Source: an uncultured Psychroserpens sp. | Lineage (GTDB): Bacteria > Bacteroidota > Bacteroidia > Flavobacteriales > Flavobacteriaceae | Direction: 5' to 3' | NCBI GenBank assembly: GCA_905479815.1 | Contig: CAJQOA010000038.1 | Span: 1 to 39,728 of the forward strand | Length of the DNA stretch: 39,728 nt | Shown here: in pieces, positions 1 through 6,588 of the stretch | How the letters are laid out: every line of letters begins with the position of its first letter | How positions within the stretch are numbered: the stretch's first letter is position 1 | Notes under the pieces: generated by a model | What the model saw: the letters and a program-made list of their open reading frames with translations, nothing else | Databases searched by the model: none | What the model was told of the DNA's origin: nothing | Position numbers and translations under genes: made by a program

Positions 1-246
1 GGTGATTTAATAGTTAGCTATAATACACATCTTGGATGGGACGTAGGTCCACAGGTATCTGTTTCTCTTAATGATCAAATGGATAAAAAAGTAATTACTT
101 CTGAAAATTTCTTTAATATTCCTGATAATTGCTGGGTTGTAAATGCATCTGCTGGAATATCTGTTAGGCATGGAAAATTCACCTTTAAAATTCATGATCA
201 AAAAATAATTTACAGAGGTGATTGGGCTAAGGAAATCAGTCGTTAG
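1..246 (+). CDS. 3' fragment of an unidentified protein
   Basis: An open frame runs from the first base to a TAG at 244-246 and gives 81 C-terminal residues; the start lies outside the window. The visible part alternates short beta-like stretches (LIVSYNTH, PQVSVSLND, FTFKIHD) and ends in a charged tail (GDWAKEISR). It has no cysteine motif, membrane segment or sorting domain that I recognise. The stop lies about ten bases before the first palindromic repeat, as for other genes in this cassette-like region. I cannot assign a family. It is called coding because the frame is open and its codon use matches its neighbours. Confidence 0.55.
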   Translation, partial: GDLIVSYNTHLGWDVGPQVSVSLNDQMDKKVITSENFFNIPDNCWVVNASAGISVRHGKFTFKIHDQKIIYRGDWAKEISR

Positions 247-255
247 TAGAACAGT

Positions 256-390
256 ACACAACACCGTATATAATTAATTATTGGTTTTTGTACATCGAAA
301 ACCCTACGGATTTTGCTCTAGTTCGTTTTCTTTTACTAGCTTAGTTCTAGTCAACGCTACTAAACTTAAATGAACACAACGTAACACATT
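256..390 (+). repeat. Cassette-type imperfect palindrome, copy A
   Basis: First of four diverged copies of an element of about 130 bp. The left arm (CAACACCGTATATAATTAATT, from 259) can pair with the right arm ending near CACAACGTAACA (about 375-388). In the middle is an AT-rich hairpin (AAAACC...GGATTTT, 297-315), followed by the conserved stretch CGTTTTCTTTTACTAG at about 324-339. It begins about ten bases after one stop codon and ends about ten bases before the next start codon. Confidence 0.6.
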
Positions 391-400
391 TAAAAAAACT

Positions 401-1198
401 ATGGGAATATTTGACAAACTTTTCGGATCTAAAAATAAACAGTCAAAAAGCGAAAATGAAAAGCCAAATAATGACAAATTAATTCCTCTTTTAGAAATCT
501 ATGGAAAAGACCTAAGTCAAGAAAATTATCAAAATGCTTTTAATGAAATAGTTGATGGAAATGCTATACTAATACTTCCTTCAGTTAATGATGGTGAAGA
601 CAAAAGTGAATGGAAAACATTAAAAAAAGGCACAACATTAAAATTAACTTCCGTATTTAACCAAGATGGTTTAACAGTTTTAGGTGCGTTCACATCTCCA
701 GAAAAACTTTTGGAATGGTCAAAAGAAGAAACGGAATATACAGCTATGAACGCTAAAGATGCGATTGATTTTTGCCAAACTCACGGAATTGACCGAATTG
801 TTATTGATACTGATTTGCCAACAATGTTTGTTCTAGAGAGAAATAAAGAAAATATAAAAACTGAAACAATTCAAGAAGAAACAGAGGTACAAGTTGGAAC
901 ACCTATGAAACCAATTTCGGGAAAACACTTAAAAAAATTTCAACAGAATTTCGCAAAAGTTAATGTGATTGAAGAAGTTTATCAATATGCAATGGTAAGA
1001 AACAACGAAAGTATTTTGGTGCTTGGTTTTTTACTTGACACATATTCAGAAAATTCGAGAACAGCTTGTATTCATACACTACAAAATTCCATGGAAGGTG
1101 AAAGTCTAGAATTACCTTTAGAAATGTTTATGTTAGAAGATAAAGATTGGTTACAAACAGTTAAAGGAATTGAAAACTCTTTAATATACAGCCGATAA
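401..1198 (+). CDS. SseB-family protein
   Basis: A 265-residue soluble protein. The N-terminal third (about 25-150) fits the SseB N-terminal domain: an aliphatic strand (NAILILPSV), a threonine-rich turn, an FTSPEKLLEW segment, and ending TAMNAKDAIDFC...GIDRIVIDTD...FVLERN. Residues about 174-265 resemble the SseB C-terminal domain (LKKFQQNFAKVNVIEEVYQYAMV). SseB proteins were named for a serine-sensitivity phenotype in E. coli and are often found in polymorphic-toxin or accessory neighbourhoods; their biochemical role is unclear. The start lies ten bases after repeat copy A, and I see no TAnnTTTG box in between, so expression may come from upstream. The MGIFDKLFG-type N-terminus is shared with the TerB-like protein at 5990. 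Confidence 0.75.
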   Translation: MGIFDKLFGSKNKQSKSENEKPNNDKLIPLLEIYGKDLSQENYQNAFNEIVDGNAILILPSVNDGEDKSEWKTLKKGTTLKLTSVFNQDGLTVLGAFTSPEKLLEWSKEETEYTAMNAKDAIDFCQTHGIDRIVIDTDLPTMFVLERNKENIKTETIQEETEVQVGTPMKPISGKHLKKFQQNFAKVNVIEEVYQYAMVRNNESILVLGFLLDTYSENSRTACIHTLQNSMEGESLELPLEMFMLEDKDWLQTVKGIENSLIYSR

Positions 1199-1204
1199 AA
1201 CGTA

Positions 1205-1615
1205 TTACACTTCTAAAATAATACGCGTTTTAGAAGCACCATACTCTGATATTTTTTCAAGAAAGGAAATAAGATGCCTATTGTTTCTAAAATAACCTAA
1301 AAGGCATAAGCAATCATCACCAGTAATTCTATCACAACTTTGCACTTCTTCCATTGCTCGTATTTGTTTTTGAGCATCAGATGTTCCTTTTGGTCCTTGG
1401 TGCATTACTAATGTTATATATGCTTTAGTCTCAATCCCTAATTTTTCATGATTCACTTTTAAAGCATAGCCTTCTATTATGCCTTCTTCTTCCATCTGCC
1501 TAACACGTTTCCCTATGGCAGGAGCAGATAACCCAACTTCTTTTCCAATATTAGCGAAGCTTTCTCTGGCATTAATTTTCAGCATTTCAAGTATCTTTTC
1601 ATCTAACACATCCAT
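1205..1615 (-). CDS. Lrp/AsnC-family transcriptional regulator
   Basis: 136 residues, slightly shorter than typical Lrp proteins (about 150-165). The N-terminal winged helix-turn-helix spans about 1-60 (LDEKILEMLKINARESFANIGKEVGLSAPAIGKRVRQME), followed by the RAM ligand-binding fold, where CDRITGDDCLCLLGYF matches the usual G(D)-Y/C-D effector-site strand. Such proteins form dimers and octamers and regulate amino-acid genes and their own gene. It is convergent with the SseB-like gene (6 bases apart) and divergent from a GNAT acetyltransferase. The shared upstream region carries a perfect 11-bp inverted repeat and a -7 box inside it, which suggests autoregulation and control of the acetyltransferase (inference). 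Confidence 0.9.
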   Translation of the reverse strand: MDVLDEKILEMLKINARESFANIGKEVGLSAPAIGKRVRQMEEEGIIEGYALKVNHEKLGIETKAYITLVMHQGPKGTSDAQKQIRAMEEVQSCDRITGDDCLCLLGYFRNNRHLISFLEKISEYGASKTRIILEV

Positions 1616-1647
1616 TTGTAATCAAAATTTTATTAATAATTATTAGA

Positions 1648-1687
1648 TATAATCGAATTTAAATATACAAAAATAGATTCGATTATA
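1648..1687. promoter_or_regulatory. Inverted-repeat operator candidate between lrp-like and GNAT genes
   Basis: TATAATCGAAT at 1648-1658 is repeated as its exact reverse complement ATTCGATTATA at 1677-1687. The spacer is 18 bases, so the half-site centres are 29 bases apart, close to three helical turns. The site lies between the divergent lrp-like and acetyltransferase genes, which is the expected place for an Lrp operator. Confidence 0.6.
1668..1675 (-). promoter_or_regulatory. -7 box of the lrp-like gene
   Basis: On the minus strand TATTTTTG fits the Bacteroidota -7 consensus TAnnTTTG, 53 bases before the ATG. A TTTG lies at 1694-1691, slightly too close (15 bases) for an ideal -33 element. 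The box lies between the two half-sites of the inverted repeat, so a bound regulator would cover it. Confidence 0.45.
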
Positions 1688-1711
1688 AAGCAAAAATAAG
1701 ATATTACATTC

Positions 1712-1719
1712 TATATTTG
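1712..1719 (+). promoter_or_regulatory. -7 box of the GNAT gene
   Basis: TATATTTG matches TAnnTTTG. No TTG is present at the usual -33 distance; instead the right half-site of the inverted repeat (1677-1687) occupies that region. This would fit an activator-dependent promoter (inference). Confidence 0.45.
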
Positions 1720-1782
1720 TTATATTGATTTTAAACAGAATAGTTACCAATTTTAATTATTCAAATAGAAAAAAGATTAATA

Positions 1783-2298
1783 ATGATTAAAATAAAAATA
1801 GCTAAAGAAGCAGATGCAGTCGTTTTGGCACTTTTAGGAAGAGTAACATGGGCTGAATCTCATGGTCATTATATAGATGACAAAAGCAATCTATTAAATT
1901 ACCTAAACAATAATTTTTCAGTTTCTAAAACGAAACAAGACATAAACAATCCTAAGAACTTTTTCTATATTGTTTATGTCGATGATTTACCTGTTGGTTA
2001 TGCAAAACTAGTAGTAAAAGAAAAACAAGAAAGTGTAGCCTCTCAAAACAATTGTCGCCTTGAAAGGATCTTCATCCAAAATGAATTTATACCATTAAAA
2101 ATTGGACAACAACTTTTAACTTTTGTTGAAAAGAAAGCTAAAGCATTACAATTAGATACGATGTGGCTTACTGTTTACATAAAAAACATTAGAGCCATTA
2201 GATTCTATGAAAGAAATGAATTTAAAAACGTTGGAGAATTAAATTTTCTTGTCAGTGGAAAAGCATATGAAAATATAATTTTCTCAAAAAAAATATAA
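1783..2298 (+). CDS. GNAT-family N-acetyltransferase
   Basis: 171 residues with the GNAT fold order: an N-terminal strand (IKIKIAKEADAVVLALLGRVTW), a central strand (PVGYAKLVV), then the acetyl-CoA region around residues 85-115 (CRLERIFIQNEFIPLKIGQQLL). There the pyrophosphate loop is I-KIGQQLL rather than the usual Q/RxxGxG/A. The C-terminal part (LWLTVYIKNIRAIRFYERNEF; W-L-T-V strand, N-A-I-R-F-Y-E) is a textbook motif B/C. Substrate unknown. It is divergent from the Lrp-type regulator, which probably controls it, so a small amine or amino-acid-derived substrate is plausible but unproven. Confidence 0.85.
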   Translation: MIKIKIAKEADAVVLALLGRVTWAESHGHYIDDKSNLLNYLNNNFSVSKTKQDINNPKNFFYIVYVDDLPVGYAKLVVKEKQESVASQNNCRLERIFIQNEFIPLKIGQQLLTFVEKKAKALQLDTMWLTVYIKNIRAIRFYERNEFKNVGELNFLVSGKAYENIIFSKKI

Positions 2299-2340
2299 GA
2301 ATTGATTTATAAAAATCTAGAAATAGAAGAAAAAACTACT

Positions 2341-2473
2341 GATAACAACGTGCATGGTTAGTCGCTCTTTTGTATGTACTCACATAATCCTAGCTAATTT
2401 CCTTCTGCTTCGTTTTCTTTTGCTAACTTAGTTCTTGACAATTGCAACTAACCATACACGAACTCGTTAGCAT
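2341..2473 (+). repeat. Cassette-type imperfect palindrome, copy B
   Basis: The best-preserved outer stem of the set. GTGCATGGTTAGT (2350-2362) pairs with ACTAACCATACAC (2447-2459), with a single mismatch that is a wobble in RNA or single strand. The ends are GATAACAACG (2341-2350) and CGTTAGCA (2465-2472), near-complementary core-like boxes. The conserved stretch CGTTTTCTTTTGCTAACTTAG lies at about 2411-2431. The next start codon is 22 bases downstream. Confidence 0.65.
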
Positions 2474-2494
2474 AAATTAAAAAAATCACTTTGA

Positions 2495-3151
2495 ATGAAT
2501 GAAAATTATGCGATATTCAGAAAATTCTCAACTTTAGAACAAGCAACAGAATTAAAAGAATTACTTTCAAATGAAGGAATTGAATCTGAACTTGCTGATA
2601 ATGTTCCTTCTGTAGACATAACATTTTCTGGAAACACATTGCAAAACCAAATAGAGGTAAGAATAAAACAAAACGATTTCAAGAAAGCAGAGCAAATATT
2701 AGAAAAAAATGCTGAAAATTTAATTAATGAGATTCATAAAGATTATTATTTATTTGAATTTACAGATGATGAATTATACGAGATCTTAATAAAATCTGAT
2801 GAGTGGAATTCCTTTGATTACACTCTAGCTCAAAAAATATTAAAAGAAAGAGGTAAGTCTGTCGATGATACATTATTAAACACTTTAAAAAAGGAACGTT
2901 TAGAGGATTTAGCTAGACCAGAAGAAAATCAAGAAGCTTGGATAATTATAGGATACGTGTTTGCTTTTATAGGCGGTCTTTTAGGGCTAATTATTGGATA
3001 TTTCTTATGGACATCTACGAAAACATTACCAAACGGACAAAAGGTTTATTCTTATTCTTCTAAAGACAGAAAACACGGAAAATATATTTTTTATATTGGA
3101 CTAATAATTGCACCAACCGCTTTATTATTGAGATTTGCTAGCCAGTTTTAA
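2495..3151 (+). CDS. DUF2007-like protein with C-terminal membrane hairpin
   Basis: 218 residues. Residues about 1-70 match the DUF2007 putative signal-transducing fold: FRKFSTLEQATELKELLSNEGIESEL, then a long strand with IEVRIKQNDFKKAEQIL. The middle (about 85-130) is helical and acidic (FTDDELYEILIKSDEWNSFD, followed by LAQKILKERG), a short segment often seen after DUF2007 in Bacteroidota. Two hydrophobic helices follow (about 148-170 and 197-213), separated by a lysine-rich cytoplasmic-looking loop. Role unknown. It lies between repeat copies B and C with no visible promoter of its own. The start is the first ATG after the repeat; a second ATG four bases later is out of frame. Confidence 0.7.
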   Translation: MNENYAIFRKFSTLEQATELKELLSNEGIESELADNVPSVDITFSGNTLQNQIEVRIKQNDFKKAEQILEKNAENLINEIHKDYYLFEFTDDELYEILIKSDEWNSFDYTLAQKILKERGKSVDDTLLNTLKKERLEDLARPEENQEAWIIIGYVFAFIGGLLGLIIGYFLWTSTKTLPNGQKVYSYSSKDRKHGKYIFYIGLIIAPTALLLRFASQF

Positions 3152-3165
3152 TTAAAAAAACGTGT

Positions 3166-3290
3166 GGCAACAACATATATAACTAATTGCTAGTTATAGC
3201 CTACTCGCAAAAACCTGCGAATTTTATTCTGATCAGTTTTCTTTTACTAATTTAGAAATAGCCAATGCTAAAAAGTATAGAAAAACAGGT
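3166..3290 (+). repeat. Cassette-type imperfect palindrome, copy C (degenerate)
   Basis: The left arm GCAACAACATATATAACTAATTGC (from 3167) matches the other copies. The central hairpin region at 3206-3226 (CGCAAAAACCTGCG and trailing ATTTT) and the stretch GTTTTCTTTTACTAATTTAG (about 3236-3255) are kept. The right arm has decayed (GCCAATGCTAAAAAGTATAG). It begins 15 bases after the preceding stop. Confidence 0.5.
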
Positions 3291-3348
3291 TGTATACCAT
3301 TTTATACAAGTTAACTAATTGAAAAGTATGTTTTACTCATTATAGCTT

Positions 3349-3377
3349 TTTGAACTCAAAACCACTTCATAGATTTG
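3349..3377 (+). promoter_or_regulatory. Promoter of the lipoprotein gene
   Basis: TTTG at 3349-3352, a 17-base spacer, then TAGATTTG at 3370-3377: a full match to the Bacteroidota housekeeping promoter. The expected start of transcription is near 3382, about 20 bases before the ATG. An 8-bp inverted repeat (ATAGATTT at 3369-3376, AAATCTAT at 3392-3399) overlaps the -7 box and the leader. Confidence 0.6.
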
Positions 3378-3402
3378 AATAACGAACTAGTAAATCTATA
3401 AA

Positions 3403-4371
3403 ATGAAAACATATCACCTTTACATATTAATAATTTTAATATTAAATTCTTGCTCATCATTAAAGAACAACTCTTCTATTAAAAATGAAGAATTAGATTT
3501 AATCATATTCACTAAAGGTGTTACTATTTTTGAAATGGTCGATGAATTGAATATAGATTGGGGAATAGAAAGACTCGACACTCTAAAACAAAAAGAGAAA
3601 ATTAAGTACGACATTTTAGTAGATGAAAAGGAGGAAATACTTGAGTTAGCTCTTGAACAATTCGAAAAAATCATTGAAGAATATCCAAATTCAAAATTTT
3701 ATCATAAATCACTTTACAATCTTGCTCATATAAGTTCTAAAATAGAATATGAAGAAGATGAGATTAAATATCTTAAAATGATTTTAAACAGTGAGGCTAA
3801 TGATACAGAAAATAGTGGAAGAAGTGGTTTAATGGCTAACCCTTATGCAAATTTCAAAAACGATGCAAGTAATAGGTTAACCGAAATATACATTTCAAAA
3901 AAAGATTATAAAACGGCATTAGATTATAAGAAAATAAATGAAAAATATCCTTTGCAACATTTTTGTGGAAACGCATATGCAGAAGATGAGATCTATAATG
4001 TTAAACAATATGCTGAAATTTATATAGGACAAGGGCAGAATAAAAAAGCCTTAAAAACGCTACTGCCTCATATCTTCAACAATGGTTTAGCTAGTAATTC
4101 TAGTTTAGTAGAATTAACTATTAAAACATTAAGAAACAACTATGACTTAGCTATTGCAAAATCAAATTTTGAAACGTCTATTAGAAACTCATATTCTAAA
4201 ATTGAGAAAAAGAACGGTAATGAATGGACAAGTTACTTCATCAAATATTATGACACAGAAATTGAAATTCCGAGTTGGAATTTGGGTTTTGAAACAGATG
4301 ATGAAAAACTTAAAACTGAATTAAAGACGTTTGTGAAAAAATCAGAGTTTTATAAAAAATTAAATCAGTAA
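3403..4371 (+). CDS. Lipoprotein with TPR-like helical repeats
   Basis: 322 residues. A signal sequence with lipobox (IILILNSC, Cys17) indicates a lipid-anchored envelope protein. Residues about 78-125 (LELALEQFEKIIEEYPNSKFYHKSLYNLAHI) form a TPR-like pair of helices, and further paired helices appear at about 155-180 (ASNRLTEIYISKKDYKTALDY) and 195-225 (YAEIYIGQGQNKKALKTLL). The C-terminus (about 255-322) is a separate small domain without a recognised motif. It has its own consensus promoter and an intrinsic terminator, so it is a self-contained transcription unit inside the cassette-like region. Precise function unknown; TPR lipoproteins usually act as scaffolds. Confidence 0.7.
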   Translation: MKTYHLYILIILILNSCSSLKNNSSIKNEELDLIIFTKGVTIFEMVDELNIDWGIERLDTLKQKEKIKYDILVDEKEEILELALEQFEKIIEEYPNSKFYHKSLYNLAHISSKIEYEEDEIKYLKMILNSEANDTENSGRSGLMANPYANFKNDASNRLTEIYISKKDYKTALDYKKINEKYPLQHFCGNAYAEDEIYNVKQYAEIYIGQGQNKKALKTLLPHIFNNGLASNSSLVELTIKTLRNNYDLAIAKSNFETSIRNSYSKIEKKNGNEWTSYFIKYYDTEIEIPSWNLGFETDDEKLKTELKTFVKKSEFYKKLNQ

Positions 4372-4402
4372 AAACGACGTATTTGAAAGAGTCGTCGTTT
4401 TT
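4370..4402 (+). terminator. Intrinsic terminator after the lipoprotein gene
   Basis: A perfect 10-bp stem, AAAAACGACG (4370-4379) with CGTCGTTTTT (4393-4402), and a 13-base loop. It overlaps the stop codon and ends in a T run; A/T symmetry could make it bidirectional. Confidence 0.8.
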
Positions 4403-4786
4403 ATTGATTTAATTTTTTACGATTATGATTTTGATGTTATTCAGTTTAATGATATTGACTGAAGAGAATGGAAACTAATATATCCTGAATAAAAACTGAT
4501 TGCTGATAGCACGTATCTCTAATTGTCTGTTTCTATACTACTTAGAAAACATCATTCTATCAACATTAAAATTAAGCAGATTAAAACTACTTCCTCGCTC
4601 TTCTATTTCTACTGCTTCTAAAATTGCTGCTATTTTTGGTTAAGTAACTAACAAAAACCATTGCTACAGAAATTAGAATAACTACAATAATTATCTCGTA
4701 AGCTTCACTTGGTAAATCCATTTACTAAATATACGAAAAACATTTAATTTTGTCATGAAATTGAAAGGCAGACTAAAATCATTAAT
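4403..4786. other. Gene-poor stretch before repeat copy D
   Basis: About 380 bases between the terminator and repeat copy D. I find no long frame, no complete promoter and no recognisable gene remnant on the plus strand. The only candidate is the 44-codon minus-strand frame listed separately (4587-4721). Confidence 0.4.
4587..4721 (-). CDS. Possible 44-residue single-pass membrane protein
   Basis: ATG at 4721 opens a 44-codon frame ending in TAG. Residues 1-9 are acidic (MDLPSEAYE), 10-27 form one clear hydrophobic helix (IIIVVILISVAMVFVSYL), and the tail is strongly basic (SSRNRRARK). This is a typical inner-membrane small-protein layout with a positive cytoplasmic tail. A near-match -7 box (TATATTTA) lies just upstream. 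No homologue is known to me. Support is composition only, so it may be chance. Confidence 0.35.
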   Translation of the reverse strand: MDLPSEAYEIIIVVILISVAMVFVSYLTKNSSNFRSSRNRRARK

Positions 4787-4917
4787 GTTAACACAGTATA
4801 TAATTAATTACTCGTTCTCTTAATACTCAGAAAATCTTACAAATTTTCCACTCGTTCGTTTTCTTTTACTAATTTAGACTTAGCAACACAACTAAACATA
4901 CACAAACACGCTAGATA
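4787..4917 (+). repeat. Cassette-type imperfect palindrome, copy D
   Basis: The left arm TTAACACAGTATATAATTAATTA (from 4788) pairs with the right arm AACTAAACATACACAAACACG (ending about 4910). The apical hairpin GAAAAT-CTTACAA-ATTTTC (4830-4848) is a perfect 6-bp stem. CGTTTTCTTTTACTAATTTAG follows at about 4856-4876. Confidence 0.6.
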
Positions 4918-4991
4918 ATTACCTTTTTTTTTTATAGGAATGTCAATTATTTTTAAGTGTAGCGATGATAAAATAATAGATAAATAACCAA

Positions 4992-4999
4992 TAGGTTTG
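4992..4999 (+). promoter_or_regulatory. -7 box of the methyltransferase gene
   Basis: TAGGTTTG fits TAnnTTTG. It overlaps the upstream in-frame TTG codon (4997-4999), so transcription would begin after that codon and translation at the ATG at 5009. No good -33 TTG is visible. Confidence 0.4.
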
Positions 5000-5008
5000 A
5001 AAGATAAA

Positions 5009-5761
5009 ATGGATAGTAATTATAAAGTTGGTGATTTAATTTATGATGCGAATATTTATGATGGTTTAAATTCAGAAATAGCTGATTTGCCATTTTATTC
5101 ACGCTGGCTCAAAAAAAAGAAGAATGGCAACATTCTTGAATTATGTTGTGGTACAGGAAGACTTACGATCCCGCTTGCAAAAGAAGGCTATAATATTAGT
5201 GGTGTAGATTTCACCTCTTCAATGTTAGAACAGGCAAAAGTGAAAGCTTCCGAAGAAGGATTAGATATCCCCTTTATTGAAGCAGATATTAGAACTTTAG
5301 ACTTGCCAGAGAAATACGATCTTATTTTTATTCCATTTAATTCAATACATCATTTATATAAAAATGATGATTTATTTAAGACATTTAATGCTGTTAAAAA
5401 CCACCTCAAAGAAGGAGGTGTATTTCTATTAGACTGCTTTAATCCAAATATTCAATTTATTGTTGAAGGTGAAAAAGAACAAAAAGAAATTGCTCAATAT
5501 ACTACCAAAGATGGAAGAGCTGTATTGATAAAGCAGATAATGCGTTATGAAAGCACAACTCAAATTAATCGTATAGAATGGCATTATTATATAAATGGCG
5601 AGTTTGATTCAATTCAAAATTTGGATATGAGACTCTTTTACCCTCAAGAATTAGATTCATACCTAGAATCTAATGGCTTTAATATTATTAATAAATTTGG
5701 AAATTTTGAAGAAGAAGCATTTAGTGACAATTCAGAAAAACAGATATTTGTTTGTCAATAA
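5009..5761 (+). CDS. Class I SAM-dependent methyltransferase
   Basis: 250 residues from the ATG at 5009. SAM motif I is ILELCCGTGRLTIPL (about residues 42-56). The ribose-binding acidic residue is in GVDFTSSMLEQAK, the adenine strand is EADIRTLDL, and motif IV is YDLIFIPFNSIHHL. This is the methyltransferase-25 type layout followed by a beta-rich C-terminal part (WHYYINGEFDSIQNL, RLFYPQEL) common in small-molecule methyltransferases. Substrate cannot be told from sequence. An in-frame TTG at 4997 would add four residues but lies inside the probable -7 box, so I prefer the ATG. It follows repeat copy D. Confidence 0.85.
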   Translation: MDSNYKVGDLIYDANIYDGLNSEIADLPFYSRWLKKKKNGNILELCCGTGRLTIPLAKEGYNISGVDFTSSMLEQAKVKASEEGLDIPFIEADIRTLDLPEKYDLIFIPFNSIHHLYKNDDLFKTFNAVKNHLKEGGVFLLDCFNPNIQFIVEGEKEQKEIAQYTTKDGRAVLIKQIMRYESTTQINRIEWHYYINGEFDSIQNLDMRLFYPQELDSYLESNGFNIINKFGNFEEEAFSDNSEKQIFVCQ

Positions 5762-5853
5762 ACTGTTTATGTTGGTTTAGATTTTTTAACTCTATTCTCA
5801 ATAAAATCATACATTAAGGCATAAATTAAGTGAATAGAATACTCACTTAGGAT

Positions 5854-5925
5854 ATTGAATAACTACACGCTACAACCTTGTAAAATAATGTTGACGATAA
5901 TTTAGTTTGAAACACGTTATTCAAT
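5854..5925. promoter_or_regulatory. Long-spaced inverted repeat upstream of the terB-like gene
   Basis: ATTGAATAAC (5854-5863) recurs as its exact reverse complement GTTATTCAAT (5916-5925), 52 bases apart. The right copy lies about where a -33 element would be for the box at 5941-5948. A short hairpin (TAAGTGA/TCACTTA, 5827-5849) lies just upstream. It may be an operator pair or a decayed palindromic repeat. Confidence 0.35.
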
Positions 5926-5940
5926 TCGTAATAAATAAAT

Positions 5941-5948
5941 TAAATTTG
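5941..5948 (+). promoter_or_regulatory. -7 box of the TerB-like gene
   Basis: TAAATTTG fits TAnnTTTG, 41 bases before the ATG. No TTG is present at -33. Confidence 0.4.
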
Positions 5949-5989
5949 GATTCAAAGCTTTATTATTAAAAAACTATAAAAACAAAAGA

Positions 5990-6454
5990 ATGGGATTATT
6001 TGACAAGTTTATAAAAAAATCAGAAGTTAAAGATATAACCTATAAACCGCTTTCAGATCTCGAAGCTTGGATTGGAATCCTATATGCTTGTATGTCTTCT
6101 GATGGAGAAGTGAGTGATGTGGAAATTGATTCTCTTTCGAGAATGATTATACATAAACAGAAATTCTCTGGAATAGATATCTCACCACTTTACAATGCTG
6201 TTGCAGATGCAAAATTAAAAATCGGTGGAATTGGTTTGGTTGAAGCTTGCTCAGAATTCGTTAATGAAGGTGATAAAGACACCTTGTTCTCAATGGCTAT
6301 TGAAATAGTTTTAGCAGACGGGATAATTAAAAAAGACGAAGAAAAAGTCATAGAATTAATAGCAGACCGAATGAAAATCGACATGGAATTGGTTGAAAAA
6401 ATCATACAGGTCATGTTAATTAGAAATAAAGGTAATGTCGTAATTGTTGATTAA
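5990..6454 (+). CDS. TerB-like (tellurite-resistance fold) protein
   Basis: 154 residues, all helical. The repeated pattern WIGILYACMSSDGEVSDVEID (about 27-47) and MAIEIVLADGIIKKDEEKVIELIADRM (about 102-128) is the TerB signature, with two acidic A-DG-I/V-x-x-x-E loops that in the family bind metal. Many stand-alone TerB proteins occur in accessory regions; the function is poorly known and need not involve tellurite. The N-terminal tag MGLFDKFIKK resembles that of the SseB-like protein at 401 (MGIFDKLFG), a common N-terminus among small Bacteroidota accessory proteins. Confidence 0.8.
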   Translation: MGLFDKFIKKSEVKDITYKPLSDLEAWIGILYACMSSDGEVSDVEIDSLSRMIIHKQKFSGIDISPLYNAVADAKLKIGGIGLVEACSEFVNEGDKDTLFSMAIEIVLADGIIKKDEEKVIELIADRMKIDMELVEKIIQVMLIRNKGNVVIVD

Positions 6455-6463
6455 AGACATCTC

Positions 6464-6576
6464 AGTTAACAAACGTATATCATTAATTTCTCATTCTATG
6501 TGTACTCCAACTATAAATAGAAACTAAAGTAACAACGTGTATAGTTAATGCCTAAATTTAAGCCAACACTAATTTA
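6464..6576 (+). repeat. Two partial copies of the cassette-type repeat (E and F)
   Basis: GTTAACAAACGTATATCATTAATTT (from 6465) and GTAACAACGTGTATAGTTAATGCC (from 6529) are both left arms of the element. They are followed only by shrunken right parts (AGCCAACACTAATTT, 6561-6575). They begin ten bases after the TerB-like stop and end 13 bases before the lysine-rich ORF. Confidence 0.45.
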
Positions 6577-6588
6577 AAAAAACATATC

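Noticed and set aside
256-4917. Calling the palindromic elements true integron attC sites
   Set aside because: The plan fits, but the core boxes (for example CGTTAGCA) do not match GTTRRRY, copies are degenerate, and no integrase is in the window. Reported as cassette-like repeats only.
5827-5849. TAAGTGA/TCACTTA hairpin after the methyltransferase gene as a terminator
   Set aside because: Only a 7-bp AT-rich stem and no T run follows on either strand.
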